This document shows, piece by piece, positions 44,291 through 53,645 of a stretch of 64,000 nt of DNA (its first letter is position 1; the number at the start of each line of letters is the position of its first letter). Source of the stretch: Herbaspirillum autotrophicum (GTDB lineage Bacteria > Pseudomonadota > Gammaproteobacteria > Burkholderiales > Burkholderiaceae_D); NCBI RefSeq assembly GCF_001189915.1, contig NZ_LFLS01000030.1:1-64000 (forward strand), read 5' to 3'. Under the pieces are notes generated by a model, which had not been told where the DNA came from, ran no database searches, and saw only the letters and a program-made list of their open reading frames with translations. The translations under genes were made by a program, and so were the position numbers.

Positions 44291-46423
44291 ATGCAGGCAA
44301 AGTATCGCCGTCGCACACCGCCGCTTGCTGCCAATGCCGGCGATTATCGTCATTTCGATAGCGTCAGCGATGGCAGCAGTTTGGCGCCGGAACCGGAGCG
44401 CGGCCTCGGCCATTTGCTGGAACAGTCGCTGATCGGCTTGTTCCTGTTGCGCCACGACGGCAGCGTTGTCTATGCCAATGACAAAATGGCCGGCCTGCTC
44501 GGCTACGACAGTGCTGCGCAGTTGAGTGGCATGTCGGTCACGGCGCTGGTGGCGCCGGAAGATCTGGTATTGCTGCTGGCGCAACAGCGCATCCGGCTTG
44601 ATGGCAGTGTTGCCAGCGTGCGCTACAGTTGCCGCTTTCTGCATAAAGATGGCAGCCGGCGGTGGGTCGAAGTGCACGGCAGCGTGAGTCAATATCAGGG
44701 ACGACCGGTGTTGCTGGAAATGGTGCTCGATGTCGGCCAGCGACTGGAATCGGAGCGGCAGTCGCGACTGGCCGACCGGGTGTTTGAATCGACCAGTGAA
44801 GGTATTCTGATCACCGATGCCGCATTTTGCATCGTTGCCGTCAATCCCGCCTTCACCTTGATCACCGGCTATGAAGCCGGGGTTGCTATGGGCAAGCCGT
44901 CGCGCATGATGACCGGTGCCAGCGCCCAGGCAGAGATCAATCGCGGCATGCTGGAAAAGCTTGCCAGCGCCGGCCACTGGCAAGGCGAAATGAAAGACCG
45001 GCGTAAGGATGGCAGTTGGTATCCGGCATGGTTATCGATTTCGGCGATCCGCGATCCGCAAGGCGTGATCTCCAATTATGTCGGCGTCTTTACCGACAAC
45101 ACCTTGCGCAAGGAAGCCGAACGCAAGCTGGCATTTCTGGCCGACCACGACAGCCTGACCGGTTTGCTGAACCGCAATGGCCTGATGCGCATTTTTTCGC
45201 AGCGTATCGATCAGGCCCGGGCGGCACAGAAATCGCTGGTGTTGTATTTCATCGATCTGGACCGCTTCAAGACCGTCAACGATACGCTCGGCCATCATGC
45301 CGGCGATCAGTTGCTGGTGGCGGCGGCTCAGCGCCTGCGCGCCGAACTCGCCGAGGACGACGTCCTGGCCCGCTTCGGTGGCGACGAATTCGTGGTGTTG
45401 CTGGGCGCCGGCGAAAAGCCGCCGGCAGTGATGGCGCAAGATCTGATCAACAGCATGCTCAGGCCGTTTATGATCAATGGCCATGAAATGTTCATCACCG
45501 CCAGTGTCGGCAGCGCCACCTTTCCCGAACATGGACCGGATGCCGTCACGATATTGAAAAATGCCGATATCGCGATGTATCACGCCAAGGATCGCGGAAA
45601 AAATACGTTCCGCCTGTTCAATCAGGAAATGAGTCATCATGCGCTGGAAAAAATGCTGCTGGAAAACAGCTTGCGCCACGCCGTCGAACGCGATGAATTC
45701 GTGCTGTACTTTCAGCCACAGGTGGCAACCAGCGATGGCAGTCTGCGCGGGGTCGAAGCCTTGCTGCGCTGGCAGCATCCGACGCGCGGCCTGGTGGCGC
45801 CCGGGATGTTCATTCCGCTGGCCGAACAGACCGGGCTGATCGTGCCGCTCGGTGCCTGGGTCTTGCGCCAGGCCTGTCTGCAAGGTCGTGCCTGGTTGGA
45901 TCAGGGCTATCAGTTTGGCCGCGTGGCTGTCAATCTGTCGCCGCGCCAGTTTGCCGCCGATGATTTGCTGGCGGTGATCGATGCGGCGCTGGTGCAAAGC
46001 GGTTTGCCGTCATCCATGCTGGAGCTGGAAATTACCGAGAGTGCAATCATGCACAATCCGCAAGATGCCGTGGTGTTGCTGGAGCGCATGCGCGAACTGG
46101 GCGTGGCGGTATCGGTGGATGACTTCGGCACCGGGTATTCGTCGCTGGCGAGCCTGAAACAATATCCGCTCGATACGTTGAAAATTGACCGCAGTTTCGT
46201 GCGCGGCATTCCGCATGACGCCGACGACGTCGCCATTACCGAAGCGATCATTGCGATTGCCCACAAGTTGCGTTTGCAGGTGGTCGCCGAAGGTGTGGAA
46301 AATGAAGATCAGCGCGACTTCCTGCGCGCGGCCGGATGCGATCTGACACAGGGTTATCTGCATGCGCAACCATTGCCGGTGGCCGAACTGGAACGACTCT
46401 GGCTGGCACAGGCGGTGCGGTAG
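44291..46423 (+). CDS. Diguanylate cyclase/phosphodiesterase with two PAS domains (GGDEF-EAL)
   Basis: 710 aa from the ATG at 44291 (start uncertain; frame open to 44093). Two PAS domains (about residues 35-150 and 160-285, the second with DAAFCIVAVNPAFTLITGYE), then GGDEF with intact catalytic motif ARFGGDEFVVL, then EAL with GVEALLRWQHP, ITESAIMHNPQ and DDFGTGYSSLASLKQYP. Both cyclase and phosphodiesterase residues look complete, so it may make or break cyclic di-GMP, depending on its PAS signal. No membrane helices. Single gene, convergent with the next. Confidence 0.9.
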   Translation: MQAKYRRRTPPLAANAGDYRHFDSVSDGSSLAPEPERGLGHLLEQSLIGLFLLRHDGSVVYANDKMAGLLGYDSAAQLSGMSVTALVAPEDLVLLLAQQRIRLDGSVASVRYSCRFLHKDGSRRWVEVHGSVSQYQGRPVLLEMVLDVGQRLESERQSRLADRVFESTSEGILITDAAFCIVAVNPAFTLITGYEAGVAMGKPSRMMTGASAQAEINRGMLEKLASAGHWQGEMKDRRKDGSWYPAWLSISAIRDPQGVISNYVGVFTDNTLRKEAERKLAFLADHDSLTGLLNRNGLMRIFSQRIDQARAAQKSLVLYFIDLDRFKTVNDTLGHHAGDQLLVAAAQRLRAELAEDDVLARFGGDEFVVLLGAGEKPPAVMAQDLINSMLRPFMINGHEMFITASVGSATFPEHGPDAVTILKNADIAMYHAKDRGKNTFRLFNQEMSHHALEKMLLENSLRHAVERDEFVLYFQPQVATSDGSLRGVEALLRWQHPTRGLVAPGMFIPLAEQTGLIVPLGAWVLRQACLQGRAWLDQGYQFGRVAVNLSPRQFAADDLLAVIDAALVQSGLPSSMLELEITESAIMHNPQDAVVLLERMRELGVAVSVDDFGTGYSSLASLKQYPLDTLKIDRSFVRGIPHDADDVAITEAIIAIAHKLRLQVVAEGVENEDQRDFLRAAGCDLTQGYLHAQPLPVAELERLWLAQAVR

Positions 46424-46426
46424 CGC

Positions 46427-47326
46427 TCAGTTGGCGATACTGTTTTGGCGCGCAATTTCCTTGCGCTTCATGCTCATGTAGCTGTTCTGGTCCACTTCAT
46501 GCAACTGGCGCGGATAGCGTTCGGTGGCTTTGAACCAGGCCTGCAGGCGCTGTTCGGTACGGGCTTGCGGTGCTGCGTTCAAGGCGTTCAGATAAGCATC
46601 GATTGCCAGGTAATAACGCATGGTATTGCGCTCGACGGTGCCGCGTATGCCATCGACGTATTGCGGGGCCGCTCCCGGTTTTGATTCCAACATGGTAAAG
46701 CCGACCTTGTTGCTGCCGGCGGTGGCGAGGTAGGTGCGCAGCGCGACGCGGCTGGCAAAGCCGTAAGAATACGAATACATCAGATGCAGGAAACTGCGGC
46801 CATCGGCCAGCGGTACTGCTTCCAGCCGGATGCGGTAATTGCTGGTGTCAATCGGACCTTTGTCGGCATTCATTGCGACGTCAAAGTAATGCGCACTGTT
46901 GCTGGCGAGGTGGTAGGCGAAATCGATGCGATAAGTATCCGGCAGCGGCTGTTCATATTTCTTGCCGACGTGCATCACCAGTGTGCCGCCGTTGGCGCGG
47001 CAGTATTTGGTATTGAGATGCAGAATCAGCAGGTCGCACCAGTTGCCCGGCATGGTCAGCGCACTGCTGACGCTGGCAAACGGATAATCGACCACGGCAT
47101 AAATGTCGCCCTTGATGGTATTCGGCGTTTCCGTGGAGTTGAGATACACCGGTTGTTGAAACTGGTTGTGGCCCAGTTGCGTTTGCAATGCCAGATATTT
47201 TTCCTGCAAGGCAGCAGCGCCGGCGCTATCTTCTGCCGCCCGCGCGGAGCCGGCAGCCAGCATCGCCAACAGTGTGCCGGCAAGCAACAGGCGCCACCAG
47301 CGTGGCAGCGTGGAGTGACTATTCAT
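46427..47326 (-). CDS. Hypothetical exported protein paired with a phospholipase D lipoprotein
   Basis: 299 aa from the ATG at 47326, which has an AGGAAAG site; a frame start at 47347 overlaps that site. Residues 1-30 are a signal peptide (LLLAGTLLAMLAAGSARA). The body carries DIYAVVDYPFASVSSALTMP, suggesting a START/SRPBCC-like lipid-binding fold, and a repeated YLAIDAYLNAL helix near the end. It is 63 bases downstream of the PLD gene on the same strand, so a role in membrane lipid handling is inferred. Family not named. Confidence 0.75.
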   Translation of the reverse strand: MNSHSTLPRWWRLLLAGTLLAMLAAGSARAAEDSAGAAALQEKYLALQTQLGHNQFQQPVYLNSTETPNTIKGDIYAVVDYPFASVSSALTMPGNWCDLLILHLNTKYCRANGGTLVMHVGKKYEQPLPDTYRIDFAYHLASNSAHYFDVAMNADKGPIDTSNYRIRLEAVPLADGRSFLHLMYSYSYGFASRVALRTYLATAGSNKVGFTMLESKPGAAPQYVDGIRGTVERNTMRYYLAIDAYLNALNAAPQARTEQRLQAWFKATERYPRQLHEVDQNSYMSMKRKEIARQNSIAN

Positions 47327-47389
47327 TGAGCTTCTTTCCTGTGACATGGGTGGTGCTCATGCCGGATTGGCAATGCGATGGGGGCATGG

Positions 47390-48790
47390 TCATAACCAGC
47401 GTGCCCACAGACTGGCGCCGAATTCCTTGATGCGGTCGCTGACCGGGCGCTCGGACCATTCCTGTTCGGTAATCAGATGCGAGGCGGACATGTCGCGTTC
47501 AAACATGGTTTGCATCTGGCTGCCGAATTGGGGACTCAGGATCACGGCGTTGATTTCCTGATTATAGACAAAGCTGCGCCAATCCAGATTGGTCGAGCCG
47601 ATGCTGGACCAGACGCCGTCGATGAGGGCAGTCTTGGCATGCAGCAAGGCATCCTGGCGTTCATAGATCTTGATGCCGGCGTGCAACAGTTCGCTATAGA
47701 ACGAACGTGAGGCATACAGCACCAGTGCCGAGTCGCTTTTGGCGGGCAGGATCAGGCGCACATCGACGCCGCGCCGGACGGCATCCTTGAGTGCCTGGCA
47801 CAATTGCGGATCGGGAATGAAGTAGGCATTGGTCAGGTACACCTGAGCCTGCGCATGTTGAATGGCGGAAATGAAGGTGGCATAGATCACGCTGTAGGGA
47901 TCATCCGGCGAGCTGCCGATGGCGCGTACCAGTTCGGTACCCTTGACGGGCAGCGGCGGGAAATAATTTTTCTTCGCCAGTGGTGGTCCGTGCTGGGTTT
48001 CCCAAGTGGTCAGGAACAGTTTTTGAAACTCGGCGGCGACCGGACCATCCATGCGTACCTGTGTATCGCGCCACGGAATGTCGCTGGCATCGGCCGCGCG
48101 TTTTTTGGAGCGGAACGAACCGCTCGAATAGACGCTGCTGATATTGATGCCGCCGACGAAGGCGGTCACGCCGTCGACCACCAGCAATTTGCGGTGATCG
48201 CGCTGATTGACGTCCCAGCCCTTGCGCGTCATGGCCGGATTGACCGGATTGAATTCCAGTACGTTGATGCCGGCATCGGTCATCGGCTTGAAGAACTCGA
48301 CCGGGGTACTCATGGTGCCGACGCTGTCGTAGATCAGATTGACTTGCACCCCTTGCTTTTGCTTGCTGATCAACAGGTCGGCAAACTGGCGGCCGACATC
48401 ATCGGCTTCCAGAATATAGGTTTCCATATTGATGTGATCGCGCGCGCCGCGAATTGCCGCTTGCATCGAGGCATAGGTGGCGGGGCCGTCGATCAGCAGC
48501 GTGACCTGATTGCCGCTGGTGAGCGGCGAACCGGTGATGGCACTTTCAATCGCGATGTGCTGGTCGAGAATATTGTTGTCATGCTTGTCGCTTTTGAGTT
48601 TGTCCAGAATTGCCTGACTTTTCTCTTCACTCAAAATGCCGCGACCACCCTTGATCTGGATCGACTTTTCCGATTGCGTCTGCATGTCGGGCACGACTTG
48701 CGGCAGCGAACTGCAACTGACGAGCAAGAGCAGGCACATGCAAAGTGCATAAAGTTGGACTGCCGCGTTCTTTTTGATATGTGCATGCAT
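47390..48790 (-). CDS. Phospholipase D-family lipoprotein (cardiolipin synthase-like)
   Basis: 466 aa. A lipoprotein signal peptide with lipobox LLVSC (Cys about residue 26) precedes two PLD repeats: QRDHRKLLVVDGVTAFVGGI (HxK...D/GG) and DALLHAKTALIDGVWSSIGS. Paired HKD motifs catalyse phosphatidyl transfer, as in ClsB/ClsC cardiolipin synthases. Unlike them it is a secreted lipoprotein. Co-transcribed with the following exported protein. Confidence 0.88.
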   Translation of the reverse strand: MHAHIKKNAAVQLYALCMCLLLLVSCSSLPQVVPDMQTQSEKSIQIKGGRGILSEEKSQAILDKLKSDKHDNNILDQHIAIESAITGSPLTSGNQVTLLIDGPATYASMQAAIRGARDHINMETYILEADDVGRQFADLLISKQKQGVQVNLIYDSVGTMSTPVEFFKPMTDAGINVLEFNPVNPAMTRKGWDVNQRDHRKLLVVDGVTAFVGGINISSVYSSGSFRSKKRAADASDIPWRDTQVRMDGPVAAEFQKLFLTTWETQHGPPLAKKNYFPPLPVKGTELVRAIGSSPDDPYSVIYATFISAIQHAQAQVYLTNAYFIPDPQLCQALKDAVRRGVDVRLILPAKSDSALVLYASRSFYSELLHAGIKIYERQDALLHAKTALIDGVWSSIGSTNLDWRSFVYNQEINAVILSPQFGSQMQTMFERDMSASHLITEQEWSERPVSDRIKEFGASLWARWL

Positions 48791-49042
48791 GGTGTGGGTC
48801 CGGTTTTTCTTGCTGTTCAGTACACGGAAATTACCCGCCGAGTATAAGCCGTAGCGCGCTGTCGCTGGTGGCCCGGACCCGCCATTTACGGGGGAAACGG
48901 CATCGTCCTACTGTAGAAAGCTCGCTTCACCTACAAGCTTGTTGTTTATTTTTTATTGATACCGGACAGTGATTTTTTGAGGCGATCTTTATATCGGCGC
49001 GACTATGCTGAGTCATCTCTTCAATGCGACAAGGGGATGGAT

Positions 49043-49432
49043 ATGAAGAATCAACGCCGGCAGTCCGAAAAAATTTCCTGGTGGCAGCGTTTGCTGTTTC
49101 CGCAGCGTTTGCCGGGATTGTTTGCTGCGCGCTTGCGTTCACCGCTGGCCGGCATGCAAAGTGCAACGCCGGATGCGCCACGGGCGCAAGCGCGGATACA
49201 CAGAAAAGCCGAAGGTCACGGCCGTTGTCTGTTGTGCGTGATTATTGATATCGATGCCGCGAGTGTATTGCGCACGGCGGTCATGCAGAATTCAGGCGTA
49301 GTGTTCATGCGTTTGCAGCAGATCGCGCACAAACCGCAGTTGCAGGTCTGGTTATGTCTGGAATCGTGGGCGCGTCAGCGTACACTGACGACCATCATGA
49401 GGGTCTTGCCGCGTGCTCAATTCCGCTGGTGA
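49043..49432 (+). CDS. Hypothetical small protein (129 aa)
   Basis: The ATG at 49043 has an AAGGGG site six bases before it; another ATG at 49037 is in frame. The N-terminal part is basic and Trp-rich (KISWWQRLLFPQRLPGLF), possibly membrane-associating. Residues 55-129 (HGRCLLCVIIDIDAASVLRT, then a strand-rich C-terminus) read like a ferredoxin-fold regulatory domain. Family not recognised. The alternative frame at 49024-49248 lacks a ribosome site. Confidence 0.6.
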   Translation: MKNQRRQSEKISWWQRLLFPQRLPGLFAARLRSPLAGMQSATPDAPRAQARIHRKAEGHGRCLLCVIIDIDAASVLRTAVMQNSGVVFMRLQQIAHKPQLQVWLCLESWARQRTLTTIMRVLPRAQFRW

Positions 49433-49495
49433 TTTGGCGGCTGCCTGCGCCCGGATTGCGCCGGTCATTGCAACGCTCTGCGCTGCGGCCGGGGC

Positions 49496-49532
49496 AGCGA
49501 TGAAGTGCCGGAAAACCTGGCACTTCATCGCT
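49496..49532. repeat. 14-bp perfect hairpin next to the small peptide gene
   Basis: AGCGATGAAGTGCC (49496-49509) and GGCACTTCATCGCT (49519-49532) are exact reverse complements around a 9-base loop. It begins six bases after the stop codon of the minus-strand peptide gene. No T run follows, so it is either a stabilising 3' structure or a factor-independent stop of weak type. Confidence 0.75.
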
Positions 49533-49537
49533 ATCCG

Positions 49538-49696
49538 TTACGGTACCCAGGTCTCGATATCAAGGCCACCGGACGGCGAGCTTTCAACAATCACCTGGCC
49601 TCCCAGCGGGCCGTGCAGCGGACCACCATTCCAGATGCCGATATCCAGGCCGGCACCGGCGACGTCTTTCAGTTCTGCTTGAGTCAGTATTTGCAT
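49538..49696 (-). CDS. Small peptide with double-glycine (bacteriocin-type) leader
   Basis: 52 aa, missed by length cut-offs. The ATG at 49696 has an AAGGAG ribosome site eight bases upstream. The N-terminus MQILTQAELKDVAGAG fits the double-glycine leader pattern (LTxxELxxVxGG/GA-G) that PCAT/C39 ABC exporters cut in bacteriocins and related peptides. The mature 36 residues are rich in Gly and Pro, have no Cys, and contain a repeated motif: LDIGIWN at the start and LDIETWV at the end. No exporter or modification enzyme is adjacent in this window. A 14-bp hairpin follows directly. Could be a bacteriocin, signal peptide or unmodified exported microprotein. Confidence 0.7.
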   Translation of the reverse strand: MQILTQAELKDVAGAGLDIGIWNGGPLHGPLGGQVIVESSPSGGLDIETWVP

Positions 49697-49851
49697 CACG
49701 CATACTCCTTGAAAAGTTAAGCCACAATCAAACGGACTTCATGCCGTCGCTGACGGTATGGGAAAGACCGTGATTCATCTTAGTCAGGATGCCGGTTTCA
49801 GACCATAGAAGCTGTTCTGAATATCGTTCGCAATTGCATCCGCAATGCAGT

Positions 49852-52425
49852 CTAATAAACGTCGCGCCGGTAACGTCCTTGTTCGATCAGATCTTGCAGG
49901 GCAGCGGCACCGAGAATGTCGGTGATGGCCGCTTCCACACCGGCGGCCATGCCATTGAGACTGCCGCAGATGTAGATGACGGCGCCATCGGCTACCCAGG
50001 CGCGCAGCACGTCGGCGGCTTCGCGCAGCTTGTCCTGAACGTAGATCCGTTCCGTCTGATCGCGCGAGAAGGCCAGATCGAGACGCTCCAGCATGCCATC
50101 GCGTTGCCATTGTTCGATTTCACTCTGGTAATGGAAATCATGGCGCCGCTGGCGCTCGCCGAACAGCAGCCAGTTGCGGGTCTGATTGTGGCGTACGCGG
50201 GCGCGCAGATGACTGCGCAAGCCGGCCAGACCGGAACCGTTGCCGATCAGGATGGCGGGCGCATCATTGCCGGCCAGCGCGAAATTGTCGTTGCTCAGCA
50301 ACCGCATGGCGATACTGCTGCCGGGCGTGGCGTATGCCGTCAGCCAGCCCGAGGCAACGCCGGGACCATCATCGTGCACGGCTTGCCGGACCAGCAGATG
50401 GACGCGTCCGTCTTGCGGTATCGAGGCAATGGAATAGGTACGCGGCGCCAGCGCCTGCAAGTGGTCAGCGATGGCTTGCGCTGCGTGTGGGCCGCTGCTC
50501 AGGGCTGGCAATATGCTGCGCGCCAGCGCTGCGGCCAGTGTGTATTGCTGGCCGTGAAAGTGGACGCTCTGGTTGCCGTCGAGCTGCGCCCGTTGCAGCA
50601 ACAGCGCGATGCGATCCGGTGCGTGGCGCGGCAATATTTCCGCCAGCGCACCCGACTGCCAGCGCAACGGCAAGTCCTGGGGCGGCGTCAGTTCCAGATG
50701 ATAGATGCCGCTGCCGCAACTGCCGGCATTGAGCAATTCGCGTTTCTGCAAGGTCCAGTCAGTGAAGGGGTGTTCATCGTCGCGCTGTTTTTCCATCGCG
50801 ACATCACCGCCGCTCAGCGCACCCAATGCCTGTTCCCAGGCGCCCAGCGCTGCCGGGTCGAGGCGGTCGGCTTCGATCATGGCAAACAGGGTTTGTGCGC
50901 CCTGGCTCTGCAAGCTGTGATCAAGCAGATGGCCGAAGCCGCAGAAGCGTTCGTACTGACGGTCACCGAGCGCCAGTATGCCGTAGCGTAGCGGCGCCAG
51001 ACCGGAGCCGGATTGCTGTTCCAGCAGGCGCATGAAACGGTGCGCGCTGTCAGGCGGTTCGCCCTGTCCAAAGGTGCTGACCACGAACAAGACGCGTTGA
51101 TAGTGACGCAGGCGATCCGGATCAAGGGTGGCGAGTGATTGCAAGCTGACGCTCATGCCGGCCCGTTGCAACGCGGCGGCACTGCGTAACGCCAGTTGCT
51201 CGGCCTGCCCCGATTGCGAGGCCCAGGCCAGCAACATGGTGTCGTGCGCGTTGCTGCCGTCGTCGTGGCCGGTCTGGCCGGCGCTCTTGTCGAGCAAGGC
51301 GCGCGCCTTTCTGACGGCGCGTTTCTGTCGGCGCCGATCCAGATACAGCATCCAGCCGGTGACGGCAAACAGCGGCAGCATCAGGCTGGCAAGCAACATC
51401 ACGATGCGGCCCGGCAAACCGAAATAGGTCCCCATGTGCAGCGGGTAAATCGCACCGATGAATTTGCCGCCGGTGCTCTTGTCGGCGAACCGTTCGTTCT
51501 GGGTCAGCTTGCCGCTCAGCGGCTGCACCGCCATGCGGTTGCGGGCGCGTTCGTGCGAGGCGTCCGGGGTCAGGTAATTGATCTGTACCGCTTGTCCGGC
51601 TTTGTCAGGGATGCGCAGGGTCGCGGTGGTGTAGTTGCCGGCTTCGCGTAAAAACACTTCCCAGCTCAGCTTCAGATCGACCACCCCGGCGGCCTCGGCG
51701 GCGGCCGGCATTTTCGGTTTTTTCGGTGCCGGCGGACGGGCGCTGACGGCTTCCCCGGCGAGGGTATTGACACCTTGCTTGAACCAGTCGAATGCCCAGT
51801 ACAAACCGGTGGTAGTGAAAATCACGTACATCACCAGGGCCCAGGTGCCGATCACCGAATGCAGGTTCCACAGGAAAGAACGGCCGCGCATGCCGAAGTC
51901 GAGTTTGAACCAGGCGCGCCAGTCCAGCGCCCGTCGCGGCCAGCGCAGATACAGACCGGACAGCGCCAGCGTCAGCAGGCACAGCGCCAGAATGCCGGCG
52001 ACGATCTTGCCGGCGTCGACCGGCAGCAACAGCCAGCGATGCAGGCGTTCGGAAAATTCAAAGAATTCATTGCCGGCCAAGGGCGGCAGCAGGGCACCGC
52101 TGTAGGGATCGACATAGCGTGCTTCGCCGCGCCGTACTCCTTTTGGTGGTGCAAACACCACTCTGGCCGAGGCCCCGGGTTCTGCCCAGACGGTAAGCGA
52201 AAGGATCCGTTCGTGCGGTACCGCAACGCTGATCCGCTCGTTGAGTTGTTGGGGTGTCAATACCGGTTCCGGGCGCGGTGCGATATGCGTGATGCCGGGA
52301 TTGATCCAGTCCAGTATTTCTTCTCTGAAAGAGAGGATGGCGCCGGTGATGCCGATAGCGATCAGGATGGTGCCGGCAGTGATGCCGATAAACCAGTGAA
52401 TCTGAAACCAGATTTTTTTGAACAT
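49852..52425 (-). CDS. PepSY-membrane / flavodoxin / FAD-NADPH reductase fusion (putative ferric reductase)
   Basis: 857 aa from the ATG at 52425. Residues 1-380 are a PepSY-TM domain with four membrane helices (first WFIGITAGTILIAIGITGAI) and periplasmic loops. A flavodoxin domain follows (LAWASQSGQAEQLALRSAAA; VVSTFGQGEPPDSAHRFM), then an FAD-binding and NADPH-binding sulfite-reductase-like half (RTYSIASIPQ, ILIGNGSGLAGL, YICGSLNGMAAGVEAAI). Such fusions move electrons from NADPH across the inner membrane to ferric siderophores or similar acceptors. The ATG has no good ribosome site; a TTG at 52491 is an alternative. Confidence 0.87.
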   Translation of the reverse strand: MFKKIWFQIHWFIGITAGTILIAIGITGAILSFREEILDWINPGITHIAPRPEPVLTPQQLNERISVAVPHERILSLTVWAEPGASARVVFAPPKGVRRGEARYVDPYSGALLPPLAGNEFFEFSERLHRWLLLPVDAGKIVAGILALCLLTLALSGLYLRWPRRALDWRAWFKLDFGMRGRSFLWNLHSVIGTWALVMYVIFTTTGLYWAFDWFKQGVNTLAGEAVSARPPAPKKPKMPAAAEAAGVVDLKLSWEVFLREAGNYTTATLRIPDKAGQAVQINYLTPDASHERARNRMAVQPLSGKLTQNERFADKSTGGKFIGAIYPLHMGTYFGLPGRIVMLLASLMLPLFAVTGWMLYLDRRRQKRAVRKARALLDKSAGQTGHDDGSNAHDTMLLAWASQSGQAEQLALRSAAALQRAGMSVSLQSLATLDPDRLRHYQRVLFVVSTFGQGEPPDSAHRFMRLLEQQSGSGLAPLRYGILALGDRQYERFCGFGHLLDHSLQSQGAQTLFAMIEADRLDPAALGAWEQALGALSGGDVAMEKQRDDEHPFTDWTLQKRELLNAGSCGSGIYHLELTPPQDLPLRWQSGALAEILPRHAPDRIALLLQRAQLDGNQSVHFHGQQYTLAAALARSILPALSSGPHAAQAIADHLQALAPRTYSIASIPQDGRVHLLVRQAVHDDGPGVASGWLTAYATPGSSIAMRLLSNDNFALAGNDAPAILIGNGSGLAGLRSHLRARVRHNQTRNWLLFGERQRRHDFHYQSEIEQWQRDGMLERLDLAFSRDQTERIYVQDKLREAADVLRAWVADGAVIYICGSLNGMAAGVEAAITDILGAAALQDLIEQGRYRRDVY

Positions 52426-52537
52426 GAGCGTGTGTTGCCGGTGGCGGCGAAGTGTCGGTGCCGGCACCGATTGTTTCTTGCGGGAAATCAATCCCCGTCA
52501 GGCATGGCGGCGCGACTAAAGCCGGCAATTATAAATT

Positions 52538-52556
52538 GGAAATGATAACTGTTCTT
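52538..52556. promoter_or_regulatory. Weak candidate Fur box upstream of the flavoreductase gene
   Basis: GGAAATGATAACTGTTCTT matches the 19-base Fur consensus GATAATGATAATCATTATC at 12 positions by hand count, best in the central AATGATAA. It lies in an AT-rich stretch about 110 bases upstream of the flavoreductase start and close to the end of the convergent-side LysR gene. Iron control would fit a ferric reductase. Confidence 0.3.
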
Positions 52557-52582
52557 GATTGTATGTGCGCCGATGACGGTTT

Positions 52583-53494
52583 TTATTCGGCAAAGTGGTC
52601 GGCGATCAGTCCGCGCAACCATTGATTGCCCTCATCCTGATTGAAACGGCGGTGCCAGAAGATATTGGTTTGCAGCGATGGCAGTCGCAGCGGTGGCTTT
52701 ATATATTGCAGATTGAACGGACCGACTGCGCTTTCGGCCAGTTTGTGCGGCACCGTCACCAGCAAATCGGTGGTGCTGACGATGTAGGGCACAGCGGTGA
52801 AGTGGGGCACGCGAAAGTGGACGTTGGCCCGCACGCCGGCTTTTTCCAGAATCTGATTGATGCGGTCATACGGACTTTCCAGCGAGGCCACTACCAGATG
52901 TTGCGCCGCCAGAAATTCCTTGAGCGAGACTTCGCCGCCGCTGGCTGCCAGCGGGTGGCCGCGGCGGAACATGCTGACGTAGTTTTGGCGAAACAAGCGG
53001 CGCTGATACAAGGCGTCGGAAACATTGTCGAAGGCGCCGATGGCAAGGTCGACCCGGCCGGCTTCCATTTCGGTTTTGAGGTCGATGGCACCGGCACGCA
53101 CGGTACTGATCACGACGCCGGGTGCCTGTTGCCGGCATTGCTCGACCAGTCGCGGCATGAAATAGACTTCGCCGACATCGGTCATGGCAATCGTGAAACG
53201 GCGCTGGCTGTCTGCCGGGCTGAATACATCGAGCCGGTTGAGTGCCTTGGCCACATGCGCCAGGGCCGAATTGACCGGTTCCGCCATTTGCTCGGCAAAC
53301 GGCGTCGGCTGCATGCCGTGTGCGGTACGCACAAACAGTTCATCGGCAAAGGTCCGGCGCAGCCGCGCCAGCGCATTGCTGACCGCCGGTTGCGATAACC
53401 CCAGACGCCTTGCGACCGAAGAAATCTGGCGTTCCTGAAACACTTCCTGAAAGATGACCAGCAAATTCAGGTCAATGTCGCGTGGCTCTATCAT
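52583..53494 (-). CDS. LysR-family regulator, divergent from the homogentisate operon
   Basis: 303 aa. The helix-turn-helix region reads DLNLLVIFQEVFQERQISSV and SQPAVSNALARLRRTFADEL, of the NodD/LinR-like branch; the effector domain follows from about residue 90. It faces away from the AAHS transporter, hmgA, fumarylacetoacetase and isomerase genes across a 150-base gap, so it probably regulates them. Confidence 0.9.
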   Translation of the reverse strand: MIEPRDIDLNLLVIFQEVFQERQISSVARRLGLSQPAVSNALARLRRTFADELFVRTAHGMQPTPFAEQMAEPVNSALAHVAKALNRLDVFSPADSQRRFTIAMTDVGEVYFMPRLVEQCRQQAPGVVISTVRAGAIDLKTEMEAGRVDLAIGAFDNVSDALYQRRLFRQNYVSMFRRGHPLAASGGEVSLKEFLAAQHLVVASLESPYDRINQILEKAGVRANVHFRVPHFTAVPYIVSTTDLLVTVPHKLAESAVGPFNLQYIKPPLRLPSLQTNIFWHRRFNQDEGNQWLRGLIADHFAE

Positions 53495-53645
53495 TATTGA
53501 TTTGGTGAATGGATTGTATTTCCGTATTTATATCGTAAAAGATGGGGGCTTGCACTACAGTGACGATCCAAGAACAAAAATAATGTTGTTGTGCCGCCAT
53601 TTCATTGCGGTTCAGCAAAACAAGATCAATCCCTCCGGAGCAGAC

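Noticed and set aside
49024-49248. 74-aa ORF with a hydrophobic stretch
   Set aside because: No ribosome site; the overlapping frame from 49043 has a good one and is longer.
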